Origin: Kitasatospora papulosa
Lineage (GTDB): Bacteria; Actinomycetota; Actinomycetes; Streptomycetales; Streptomycetaceae
Length of the DNA: 64,000 nt
Assembly (NCBI RefSeq): GCF_000717245.1
Contig: NZ_JNYQ01000006.1
Location: 124,001 to 188,000, forward strand
Direction: 5' to 3'
The notes under the pieces were generated by a model. The model was given only the letters and a program-made list of their open reading frames with translations. It had not been told where the DNA came from and did not search any database. Shown here one piece after another: positions 20,992-28,716 of the stretch. The position numbers were made by a program, and so were the translations under genes. The first letter of the stretch is position 1, and every line of letters begins with the position of its first letter.

Positions 20992-21091
20992 TCGCGATAC
21001 GGTAACGTTCCGCGCGATGCGGCGGTGTTCGAACAGGCACCGCACAGCAAAGCGAAGAGACGGAGCGTCGTCTCGCGGCTCAAGGGGATCG

Positions 21092-22897
21092 ATGACTGAG
21101 TATGGCCGGGGCCCCGGCTCCGAACCGTGGCATCCGGAGGACCCCTTGTACGGGGACCAGGGATGGGGCCACCAGGCCGCCCACGGCCAGGGCCAGGGCC
21201 AGTACGAAGGCCAGCAGTCCGGCCAGGGCCAGCACGACGGCCGGCAGCAGCCCTACGCGCAGGACCCGTACGCCCAGCAGGGCTACCAGCAGGACCCGTA
21301 CGCGCAGCAGCCGCAGCAGCAGGACCCGTACGCCCAGCAGCAGCACCAGCAGCCGCAGCAGCACGACCCGTACGCGCAGCAGCACCAGCACCAGCCTCAG
21401 CAGTACGGGTCCCCGCAGGATCCTTACGCCCAGCCGCAGCAGCCGCACTACGACGGCGGCTGGGACACGGGCCAGCAGGCGGCCATGCCGTACGGGGCCC
21501 AGCATCAGCCCGAGTACGGCAACACCCCCGGCGGCTACGGCGACCAGGGTGACCACTACGCAACCCCCGAGGCCTATCCGCCGCCGCAGCCCCCGGGGCG
21601 CCGCGAGGAGCCCGCGCAGCAGAAGAACCCGGACTGGGACCCGGAGGTGCCGCAGGAGGAGACGCATCCTTTCTTCACCGGTGCCGACGAGCCGGCCGAC
21701 ACCCGTGACTCCCGTTCCCGCTCCCGGGAAGACGCCGAGCGCGACGAGGACGACCACGACGACGACCCGCGCGAGTCCCGCAGGGGCGGTGGCGAGCGCC
21801 GAGGCAAGGGCAAGAAGAAGAGCCGCAATGGCTGCGCCTGCCTGGGCGTGGCCGTGGTCCTCGTCGGAGGGCTCGGCGGGGTGGGCTACGTGGGCTACTC
21901 GTACTACCAGAACCAGTTCGGCGCGGCACCCGACTACGAAGGCAGCGGCACGGGATCGGTCGAGGTGGAGATCCCGGACGGCGCCCTGGGCAACGAGATC
22001 GCGAGCATTCTGAAGAAGGCGGGCGTCGTCAAGTCCGTCGATGCCTTCGTCTCCGCGCAGAACGGGAACCCCAAGGGGGGATCCCTGCAAGCCGGCGTCT
22101 ACCTCCTGAAGAAGGAGATGTCTGCCGACAGCGCCATCGAATTGATGCTGAACCCGAAGAGTCAAAATGCTCTGGTCTTCCCGGAGGGTTCGATCTCGAC
22201 CGAGATCTACGCGAAAATCGACAAGAGGCTCGGCTTGAAGGCGGGCACCACGGCAGGTGTCGCGAAGGCGAAGGCCGAGAGCCTCGGGCTGCCCGATTGG
22301 GCGGATGACGACCCGAAGGTGAAGGACCCGCTTGAGGGTTTCCTTTTCCCCGCAGCGTATGCCGTTCCCAAGGGTTCGAAGCCCGAGGACGTGCTGAAGA
22401 AGATGGTCACCAGGGCCAACAAGGAATACGGGAAGCTCGACCTCGAACAGAACGCGAAGAAGCTCAATCTGGATTCGCCGCTCGACGTCATCACCGTCGC
22501 GAGCCTTGTCCAGAAGGAGGGCAAGTACAAGCACGACTTCGACAAGGTTTCGAGGGTGGTGTACAACCGCCTCAAGCCGGACAACCTGGAAACCGTCGGC
22601 CGACTGGAATTCGACTCGACGATCAACTACATCCGCGCCGAGAGCACGCTGGACGTGGGTGCCGTCGATGCGTTGAGGGAGATCGACGATCCGTACAACA
22701 CGTACAGGATCAAGGGACTTCCGCTCGGCCCTATTTCCAACCCGGGCGCGGATGCCCTGCACTCGGCGATCAGTCCCGCAGATGGCCCTTGGTATTACTT
22801 CGTCTCCGTGACCGAGGACAAGACGCTGTTCGCGGTGACCAACGCGGAGCACGAGCGCAACCGCGAGAAGTACCAAGAGAACCAGGCCAACCAGTGA
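21092..22897 (+). CDS. mltG: Endolytic murein transglycosylase MltG with long disordered N-terminus
   Basis: MltG cuts nascent glycan strands during peptidoglycan synthesis. This 601-residue protein has a cytoplasmic N-terminal region of about 245 residues: Gln/Pro/Tyr-rich with five DPYAQ units at roughly 58-114, then an acidic/basic stretch. One membrane helix follows at about 249-271 and then the YceG domain, whose conserved ASLVQKEGK motif retains the key glutamate. The ATG with AAGGGG upstream is preferred; the frame continues 36 codons upstream without a ribosome site. Codon use in the last 700 bases is noticeably more AT-tolerant than in flanking genes. The stop overlaps the aroE start. 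Confidence 0.93.
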   Translation: MTEYGRGPGSEPWHPEDPLYGDQGWGHQAAHGQGQGQYEGQQSGQGQHDGRQQPYAQDPYAQQGYQQDPYAQQPQQQDPYAQQQHQQPQQHDPYAQQHQHQPQQYGSPQDPYAQPQQPHYDGGWDTGQQAAMPYGAQHQPEYGNTPGGYGDQGDHYATPEAYPPPQPPGRREEPAQQKNPDWDPEVPQEETHPFFTGADEPADTRDSRSRSREDAERDEDDHDDDPRESRRGGGERRGKGKKKSRNGCACLGVAVVLVGGLGGVGYVGYSYYQNQFGAAPDYEGSGTGSVEVEIPDGALGNEIASILKKAGVVKSVDAFVSAQNGNPKGGSLQAGVYLLKKEMSADSAIELMLNPKSQNALVFPEGSISTEIYAKIDKRLGLKAGTTAGVAKAKAESLGLPDWADDDPKVKDPLEGFLFPAAYAVPKGSKPEDVLKKMVTRANKEYGKLDLEQNAKKLNLDSPLDVITVASLVQKEGKYKHDFDKVSRVVYNRLKPDNLETVGRLEFDSTINYIRAESTLDVGAVDALREIDDPYNTYRIKGLPLGPISNPGADALHSAISPADGPWYYFVSVTEDKTLFAVTNAEHERNREKYQENQANQ

Positions 22898-23724
22898 GCG
22901 TCACCCGTCGGGCCGCCGTCCTCGGCTCGCCCATCGCGCATTCCCTCTCCCCGGTCCTCCACCGGGCCGCCTACACGGAGCTCGGCCTCGACCACTGGTC
23001 GTACGACCGCTTCGAGGTGGACGAGGCAGGACTCCCCGGCTTCGTCGAGGGTCTGGACTCCACCTGGGCCGGGCTCTCCCTGACGATGCCGCTCAAGCGG
23101 GCGATCATGCCGATGCTGGACGGGATCAGCGACACCGCCGCGTCCGTCGAGGCCGTCAACACGGTGGTCCTCACCGAGGACGGCCGGCGGCTCGGCGACA
23201 ACACGGACATCCCCGGAATGGTCGCCGCCCTGCGCGAACGAGGCGTGGAGAAGGTCGGGACGGCGGCTGTCCTCGGCGCAGGGGCGACGGCGTCCTCCGC
23301 GCTGGCGGCTCTCGCGGAGATCTGCACCGGGCCGGTCACGGCCTACGTGCGCAGCGAGGCCCGGGCCGACGAGATGCGCGGCTGGGGCCGACGGCTCGGC
23401 GTCGACGTCAGGGTCGCGGACTGGGCCGAGGCCGATGAGGCCCTGCGTGCGCCCCTGGTGATCGCCACCACCCCGGCCGGCACCACGGACGCCCTCGCCG
23501 GCGCCGTCCCGTCGGCGCCGGGCACGCTCTTCGACGTCCTTTACGATCCCTGGCCGACCGCGCTGGCCTCGCGCTGGGGGGCGACCGGAGCGGGTGTCGT
23601 GGGAGGCCTCGATCTCCTGGTGCACCAGGCGGTCCTTCAGGTGGAGCAGATGACGGGCCTGGACGCACCTCTCGCCGTCATGCGCGCGGCGGGCGAGGCG
23701 GCGCTCGCGGCGCGGACTCACTGA
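22894..23724 (+). CDS. aroE: Shikimate dehydrogenase
   Basis: A 276-residue NADPH-dependent enzyme reducing 3-dehydroshikimate to shikimate. Substrate-binding motif GSPIAHSLSPVLHRAAY is at the N-terminus, the catalytic Lys lies in SLTMPLKRAIMP, the Asp partner in DNTDIPGM, and the nucleotide fold in AAVLGAGATASSAL. GTG start overlaps the mltG stop (GTGA). The other shikimate genes follow about 740 bases later, after a secreted-protein gene. Confidence 0.93.
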   Translation: MSVTRRAAVLGSPIAHSLSPVLHRAAYTELGLDHWSYDRFEVDEAGLPGFVEGLDSTWAGLSLTMPLKRAIMPMLDGISDTAASVEAVNTVVLTEDGRRLGDNTDIPGMVAALRERGVEKVGTAAVLGAGATASSALAALAEICTGPVTAYVRSEARADEMRGWGRRLGVDVRVADWAEADEALRAPLVIATTPAGTTDALAGAVPSAPGTLFDVLYDPWPTALASRWGATGAGVVGGLDLLVHQAVLQVEQMTGLDAPLAVMRAAGEAALAARTH

Positions 23725-23830
23725 TTCTCGCCAGTTGATGGCCTGATCGATCTGCTCCCGCCACGCCGGTGCGCACTTTCACTACGCTCCTCGGCGGAGG
23801 CGGCACGAGCGTGCCGCCGGGGAGGGTTCC

Positions 23831-24286
23831 ATGCGCAGACCGATTGCCAGAGCCGCCGCGATAGCTGCCGCAGCGTTCGCACTGCTCGTGACCGGGACCG
23901 GGGTCGCCAGTGCGTCCACGCCCGCCCAGAAGGCTGTTTCGGCCTGCGGGTCGAGCTACTACGTGCAGCGGCAGTATTCGCTGGGCCTGGGACAGAACGT
24001 CACGGTGTTCCTGCTCTACAGCTCGTCCACCGGCAACAACTGCGTGGTCACGGTCAAGCACGAGAACGCGGGTGCCTACTACGGCACCGCCACCGGGCTC
24101 GGCGCGGGGATCCAGGCCGAGGGCGGCTCGATGAAGAAGGACGACGACGACTACAAATACTACGCGGGTCCGGTGTATCTGAACGCCCCGGGCAAGTGCG
24201 TCCGCTTCTGGGCGCACTACCAGGAGATCGGCGCCTCCAGCATCCGCGACTGGTACCACACCAGCACCTACTCGAACTGCGGCTGA
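23831..24286 (+). CDS. Secreted protein resembling spore-associated protein A
   Basis: A 151-residue exported protein. Residues 1-30 form a Sec signal peptide (basic start, Ala-rich core, cleavage probably after GVASAS). The mature part starts with an ACGSSYYVQRQYSL segment and includes four Cys (about 37, 74, 118 and 150), likely two disulfides, and is rich in Tyr and Ser. The pattern resembles the small SapA-like spore-coat-associated proteins of Streptomyces, but I cannot confirm orthology. ATG with GGAGGG upstream. It has its own short upstream region and its own terminator, so it looks like an independent unit placed inside the aro gene run. Confidence 0.65.
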   Translation: MRRPIARAAAIAAAAFALLVTGTGVASASTPAQKAVSACGSSYYVQRQYSLGLGQNVTVFLLYSSSTGNNCVVTVKHENAGAYYGTATGLGAGIQAEGGSMKKDDDDYKYYAGPVYLNAPGKCVRFWAHYQEIGASSIRDWYHTSTYSNCG

Positions 24287-24302
24287 CGATCCGCACCGGC
24301 TC

Positions 24303-24336
24303 CGGTCCCGACTCCCGGCCCCGGGAGACGGGACCG
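24303..24336 (+). terminator. Terminator after the secreted protein gene
   Basis: Two matched stem blocks (CGGTCCCG and CTCCCGG with their complements) separated by one A-A mismatch and closed by a two-base loop, 16 bases after the stop. It isolates this gene from aroC. Confidence 0.65.
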
Positions 24337-24462
24337 CGGCGTCCGCCCCCTGGACCGGCGGCAGGGAATCGTCCCTGATCGTGGGAGGATCGAGGGCGGC
24401 GGGCCAGGGCCGCGCACCCGGTCGCGCCGTTGCAGTTACAGGCGCGAGCATGAGGAGCACCG

Positions 24463-25647
24463 TTGAGCAGGTTGCGCTGGCTGACCGCCGGAGAGTCGCA
24501 CGGCCCCGCACTGGTGGCGACGCTGGAGGGTCTTCCCGCCGGTATTCCCGTCACCACGGAGATGGTGGCGGACGCGCTCGCCCGGCGACGGCTCGGTTAC
24601 GGGCGCGGCGCCCGGATGAAGTTCGAGAGGGACGAGGTCACCTTCCTCGGCGGTGTCCGGCACGGCCTCACCATGGGATCTCCGGTCGCCGTCATGGTGG
24701 GCAACACCGAGTGGCCCAAGTGGGAACAGGTGATGTCGGCCGACCCGGTCGACCCCGACGTACTGGCCGAGCAGGCGCGCAACGCCCCGCTGACCCGCCC
24801 CCGCCCCGGCCACGCCGACCTGGCGGGCATGCAGAAGTACGGCTTCGACGAGGCCCGCCCGGTCCTGGAGCGCGCCAGCGCCCGGGAGACCGCGGCCCGG
24901 GTCGCCCTCGGCGCCGTGGCCCGCTCCTACCTCAAGGAGACCGCGGGCATCGAGATCGTCTCGCACGTCGTCGAGCTGGCCGCGGCCAAGGCGCCCTACG
25001 GTGTCTACCCGAAGCCCTCCGACGTCGAGCGGCTCGACGCCGACCCCGTGCGCTGCCTGGACGCCGAGGCGTCGAAGGCGATGGTCGAGGAGATCGACCA
25101 GGCCCACAAGGACGGCGACACCCTCGGGGGAGTCGTCGAGGTGCTCGCCTACGGCGTCCCCGTCGGCCTCGGCTCGCACGTCCACTGGGACCGCAGGCTC
25201 GACGCCCGCCTCGCAGCCGCGCTGATGGGCATCCAGGCCATCAAGGGTGTCGAGGTCGGCGACGGCTTCGACCTCGCCCGGGTGCCCGGCTCCAAGGCGC
25301 ACGACGAGATCGTGGCCACCCCGGACGGCATCAGGCGCACCTCCGGCCGCTCCGGCGGCACCGAAGGCGGGCTGACCACCGGTGAGCTGCTGCGGGTCCG
25401 CGCCGCCATGAAGCCCATCGCCACCGTGCCCCGCGCGCTCGCCACCGTCGACGTCGTGACCGGCGAGGCGGCCAAGGCCCATCACCAGCGTTCCGACGTG
25501 TGCGCCGTCCCGGCCGCCGGGATCGTCGCCGAGGCGATGGTCGCCCTGGTGCTGGCCGACGCCGTCGCGGAGAAGTTCGGCGGCGACAGCGTGGCCGAGA
25601 CCCACCGCAACGTGCAGTCGTACCTCTCCCACCTCCAGATCCGGTGA
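24463..25647 (+). CDS. aroC: Chorismate synthase
   Basis: FMN-dependent enzyme of 394 residues turning EPSP into chorismate, the last common step to aromatic amino acids, folates and quinones. Signatures are LTAGESHGPALVATLEG, the GRGARMKFERDEV region, and RSGGTEGGLTTGE. The start is TTG with GAGGAGC upstream; no better in-frame start exists. The stop overlaps the next gene's GTG. Confidence 0.96.
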   Translation: MSRLRWLTAGESHGPALVATLEGLPAGIPVTTEMVADALARRRLGYGRGARMKFERDEVTFLGGVRHGLTMGSPVAVMVGNTEWPKWEQVMSADPVDPDVLAEQARNAPLTRPRPGHADLAGMQKYGFDEARPVLERASARETAARVALGAVARSYLKETAGIEIVSHVVELAAAKAPYGVYPKPSDVERLDADPVRCLDAEASKAMVEEIDQAHKDGDTLGGVVEVLAYGVPVGLGSHVHWDRRLDARLAAALMGIQAIKGVEVGDGFDLARVPGSKAHDEIVATPDGIRRTSGRSGGTEGGLTTGELLRVRAAMKPIATVPRALATVDVVTGEAAKAHHQRSDVCAVPAAGIVAEAMVALVLADAVAEKFGGDSVAETHRNVQSYLSHLQIR

Positions 25648-27290
25648 GCGCCCCCCTGATCGTCCTGGTCGGCCCGATGGGGGTCGGCAAGTCGACCGTG
25701 GGCGAACTGCTCGCCGACCGGCTCGGGACCACGTATCGCGACACCGACGCGGACGTCGTGGCCGCGGCCGGCAAGTCGATCGCGGAGATCTTCTTCGACG
25801 AGGGCGAGGAGCGGTTCCGCTCCCTGGAGCGCCGGGCGGTCCGGGACGCGGTCGCCGAGCATCCGGGCGTTCTCGCGCTCGGCGGCGGTGCCGTGCTCGA
25901 CGGGACGACCCGCGGGCTCCTGGCCGGCCACCGGGTCGTCTACCTGTCGATGGACGTCGACGAGGCGGTCAGGAGGGTCGGGCTGAACACCGCCCGCCCC
26001 CTGCTCGCCGTCAACCCGCGGCGGCAGTGGCGTGAACTCATGGACGCCAGGCGCCATCTGTACGAGGACGTGGCCGGCGTGACCGTGGCCACCGACGAAC
26101 ACACCCCCGAAGAGGTCGCCCAGGCGGTCCTCGACGCGACAGGACTGCCGGAACGGACGGCCGCGGCCGTGCCGGCCGGCCAGGAGAACCACACGATGAC
26201 CGAGCAGGGCACCACCCGTATCCAGATCGCCGGCACGGCAGGCACCGACCCGTACGAGGTGCTCGTCGGCCGCCAGCTACTCGGCGAGCTGCCGAACCTC
26301 ATCGGCGACCAGGCCAAGCGGGTCGCCGTCCTGCACCCCGAGGCGCTCGCCGAGACCGGTGAGGCGGTCCGCGAGGACCTCGCGTCCCAGGGCTACGAGG
26401 CCATCGCGATCCAGCTGCCGAACGCCGAGGAGGCCAAGACCGTCGAGGTCGCCGCCTACTGCTGGAAGGCACTCGGCCAGACCGGCTTCACCCGCACCGA
26501 CGTCATCGTCGGGGTCGGCGGCGGCGCCACCACCGATGTCGCCGGGTTCGTCGCCGCGTCCTGGCTGCGCGGGGTCCGCTGGATCGCCGTTCCGACGACG
26601 GTACTCGCCATGGTCGACGCCGCGGTCGGCGGCAAGACCGGCATCAACACCGCCGAGGGCAAGAACCTCGTCGGTGCCTTCCACCCGCCGGCCGGGGTGC
26701 TCTGCGACCTCGCCGCCCTGGACTCGCTGCCCGTCCACGACTACGTCTCCGGCATGGCCGAGATCATCAAGGCCGGTTTCATCGCCGATCCCGTGATCCT
26801 CGACCTCGTCGAGGCCGACCCGGAAGGCGCCCGTACGCCCGCCGGACCGCACACCGCGGAGCTGATCGAGCGCTCCATCCGGGTCAAGGCCGACGTCGTC
26901 TCCAGCGACCTCAAGGAGTCCGGCCTCCGGGAGATCCTCAACTACGGGCACACACTGGCCCACGCCATCGAGAAGAACGAGCGCTACAAGTGGCGCCACG
27001 GCGCGGCCGTCTCGGTCGGCATGGTGTTCGCCGCGGAGCTGGGCCGGCTCGCCGGACGTCTCGACGACGCCACCGCCGACCGGCACCGCGCCGTCCTGGA
27101 GGCCGTCGGGCTGCCGCTCACCTACCGCGGTGACCAGTGGCCCAAGCTGCTGGAGAACATGAAGGTCGACAAGAAGTCCCGCGGCGACCTGCTGCGCTTC
27201 ATCGTCCTGGACGGCATCGGCAAGCCCACCGTCCTGGAGGGCCCCGACCCGGCCGTGCTGCTCGCCGCCTACGGGGAGGTCTCCGCGTGA
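25644..27290 (+). CDS. aroK/aroB: Shikimate kinase and 3-dehydroquinate synthase in one continuous frame (aroK-aroB)
   Basis: A single open frame of 548 codons. Residues 1-184 are shikimate kinase: P-loop GPMGVGKST at 10-18, DTDADVV substrate motif, GGGAVLDG, and the RRQWRELMDARRHLY lid region. From residue 185 the frame continues with no stop into 3-dehydroquinate synthase, shown by VGVGGGATTDVAGFVAAS, PTTVLAMVDAAVGGKTGIN, KNLVGAFHPP and the metal ligands in LNYGHTLAHAIEKN. In most Streptomyces these are two genes, as I recall. Here either a bifunctional fusion is made, or aroB is also started at its own ATG (26196), which has GGAG upstream; both can happen. GTG start overlaps aroC; the stop overlaps aroQ. 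Confidence 0.88.
   Translation: MSAPLIVLVGPMGVGKSTVGELLADRLGTTYRDTDADVVAAAGKSIAEIFFDEGEERFRSLERRAVRDAVAEHPGVLALGGGAVLDGTTRGLLAGHRVVYLSMDVDEAVRRVGLNTARPLLAVNPRRQWRELMDARRHLYEDVAGVTVATDEHTPEEVAQAVLDATGLPERTAAAVPAGQENHTMTEQGTTRIQIAGTAGTDPYEVLVGRQLLGELPNLIGDQAKRVAVLHPEALAETGEAVREDLASQGYEAIAIQLPNAEEAKTVEVAAYCWKALGQTGFTRTDVIVGVGGGATTDVAGFVAASWLRGVRWIAVPTTVLAMVDAAVGGKTGINTAEGKNLVGAFHPPAGVLCDLAALDSLPVHDYVSGMAEIIKAGFIADPVILDLVEADPEGARTPAGPHTAELIERSIRVKADVVSSDLKESGLREILNYGHTLAHAIEKNERYKWRHGAAVSVGMVFAAELGRLAGRLDDATADRHRAVLEAVGLPLTYRGDQWPKLLENMKVDKKSRGDLLRFIVLDGIGKPTVLEGPDPAVLLAAYGEVSA
26181..26198 (+). promoter_or_regulatory. Internal ribosome site and ATG for a separate AroB
   Basis: CAGGAGAACCACACG precedes ATG at 26196, exactly where ordinary AroB proteins begin (TEQGTTRIQIAG). 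It is in frame with aroK, so initiation here would give a free 364-residue 3-dehydroquinate synthase, spanning 26196 to 27290, beside any fused product. Confidence 0.6.
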
Positions 27291-27730
27291 CGGCCCGCAG
27301 GGTCCTCGTGCTCAACGGGCCGAACCTTGGCCGTCTCGGCTCCCGCGAGCCCGATGTCTACGGTGCGACCTCCTACGCCGGTCTCGTCGAGGCCTGCCAG
27401 GTCCTCGGCAAGGAGCTCGGCTTCGACGTCGAGGTCCGCGAGACCAACGACGAGGGCGAGCTGATCCGCTGGCTCCACGAGGCGGCAGACGGTTCGATTC
27501 CGGTCGTTCTCAACCCGGGTGCCTTCACGCACTATTCGTACGGAATGCGCGACGCGGCAGCCCAGCGCACCGCCCCGCTGATCGAGGTGCACATCTCGAA
27601 TCCGTACGCACGGGAGGAATTCCGCCACACCTCGGTGGTCGCACCGGTGGCCACCGGGACCGTGGCCGGGTTCGGCATCGGATCCTACCGGCTGGCCCTG
27701 AGGGCCCTCGCGGACGAACTGACGGACTGA
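27287..27730 (+). CDS. aroQ: Type II 3-dehydroquinate dehydratase
   Basis: A 147-residue dodecamer-forming enzyme making 3-dehydroshikimate. Family motifs are VLNGPNLGRLGSREPDVYG (catalytic Tyr at its end), NPGAFTHYSYGMRDA and EVHISNPYAREEFRHTS (catalytic His). GTG start overlaps the aroB stop, completing an aroC-aroK-aroB-aroQ operon that covers steps 2, 3, 5 and 7 of the shikimate route. Confidence 0.95.
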   Translation: MTARRVLVLNGPNLGRLGSREPDVYGATSYAGLVEACQVLGKELGFDVEVRETNDEGELIRWLHEAADGSIPVVLNPGAFTHYSYGMRDAAAQRTAPLIEVHISNPYAREEFRHTSVVAPVATGTVAGFGIGSYRLALRALADELTD

Positions 27731-27742
27731 CACCGGGCACTT

Positions 27743-27788
27743 CGTACCTTCCCCGCCCGTTCACCGCATGGCCGCCGGGGAAGGTACG
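27743..27788 (+). terminator. Hairpin after aroQ
   Basis: A perfect 13-bp stem CGTACCTTCCCCG with its complement around a 20-base loop, starting 13 bases after the aroQ stop. Likely the operon terminator. Confidence 0.6.
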
Positions 27789-27837
27789 GTTGCCGTCGAT
27801 CAGCGCCAAATGCCTGTACGAGACGGAGTGGCACCGG

Positions 27838-28647
27838 ATGCAGCACGCAGTGGGGGCCCCGCTGCCGCCGCCCCAGGGTTCCGGGAACGGACCGTGGACG
27901 ACGCAGGCACAGCACTCAGCCCATCCCGGCCCGCCGGGGCCGCCTCTTCCTCCCCCGGCGCCCGGCCATCAGCCGCCGGCGCCCCAGCACGCCCCGGTGC
28001 CTCCCTCAAGGGAGACCACCGGGCACGTCCAGCTGCCGCCCGGCGGCCCCGTTCCGCTGCCCGCCCCTCCCGCGGAGCCCGGGACCGGGGCCGCGACCCT
28101 GGCCGTGCTCCTCATCGGGCCCGCCGGAGCCGGCAAGACCACGGTCGCCAAGCTCTGGGCGGGCCGCCGCCGCGTCCCCACCGCGCACGTGTCCCTGGAC
28201 GACGTCCGCGAGTGGGTCTGCTCCGGCTTCGCGGACCCCCAGGCCGGATGGAACGACCACTCCGAGGCCCAGTACCGGCTGGCCCGGCGTACCTGCGGCT
28301 TCGCCGCCCGTAACTTCCTCGCCAACGGCATCTCCTGCATCCTCGACGACGCGGTCTTCCCCGACCGGCCGGTCGTCGGTCTCGGCGGCTGGAAACGCCA
28401 TGTGGGCCCCGGGCTCCTGCCCGTGGTCCTCCTGCCCGGTCTGGAGGTCGTCCTGGAGCGGAACGCGGCCCGCAGCGGGAACCGCAGGCTCTCCGACGAG
28501 GAGGTCGCCCGTATCCACGGCCGGATGGCCGGCTGGTACGGCTCCGGCCTGCCCATCATCGACAACTCCACCTACGACGTCGAGACGACCGCGCGGGTCC
28601 TCGACGACGTCCTCGCCCGCTCCATAGCCAGTCCGCCCGCCTGGTAG
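27838..28647 (+). CDS. Predicted P-loop kinase with proline-rich N-terminus
   Basis: A 269-residue protein. Residues 1-85 are Pro/Gly/Ala-rich and likely disordered. The rest is a P-loop kinase fold: Walker A GPAGAGKTT at 94-102, SLDDVREWVCSG (Asp pair near 121) resembling the substrate site of polynucleotide-kinase/zeta-toxin-like small kinases, ILDDAVFPDR, and a lid with RNAARSGNRRLSDEE. No substrate can be named. ATG with GGAG nine bases upstream. It lies between aroQ and the peptidase gene, an arrangement common in Streptomyces as far as I recall. Confidence 0.75.
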   Translation: MQHAVGAPLPPPQGSGNGPWTTQAQHSAHPGPPGPPLPPPAPGHQPPAPQHAPVPPSRETTGHVQLPPGGPVPLPAPPAEPGTGAATLAVLLIGPAGAGKTTVAKLWAGRRRVPTAHVSLDDVREWVCSGFADPQAGWNDHSEAQYRLARRTCGFAARNFLANGISCILDDAVFPDRPVVGLGGWKRHVGPGLLPVVLLPGLEVVLERNAARSGNRRLSDEEVARIHGRMAGWYGSGLPIIDNSTYDVETTARVLDDVLARSIASPPAW

Positions 28648-28716
28648 CGGCCCCCGCTTTCCCGGTCGGGTGCGCTGACCGGGCGGGGCCCCGCCCGCGC
28701 TCGTACGCTCGGACAC

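Noticed and set aside
21240..21460. CRISPR-like or tandem DNA repeat
   Set aside because: The repetition is at protein level (DPYAQ units in MltG) with irregular spacing and in-frame codons.
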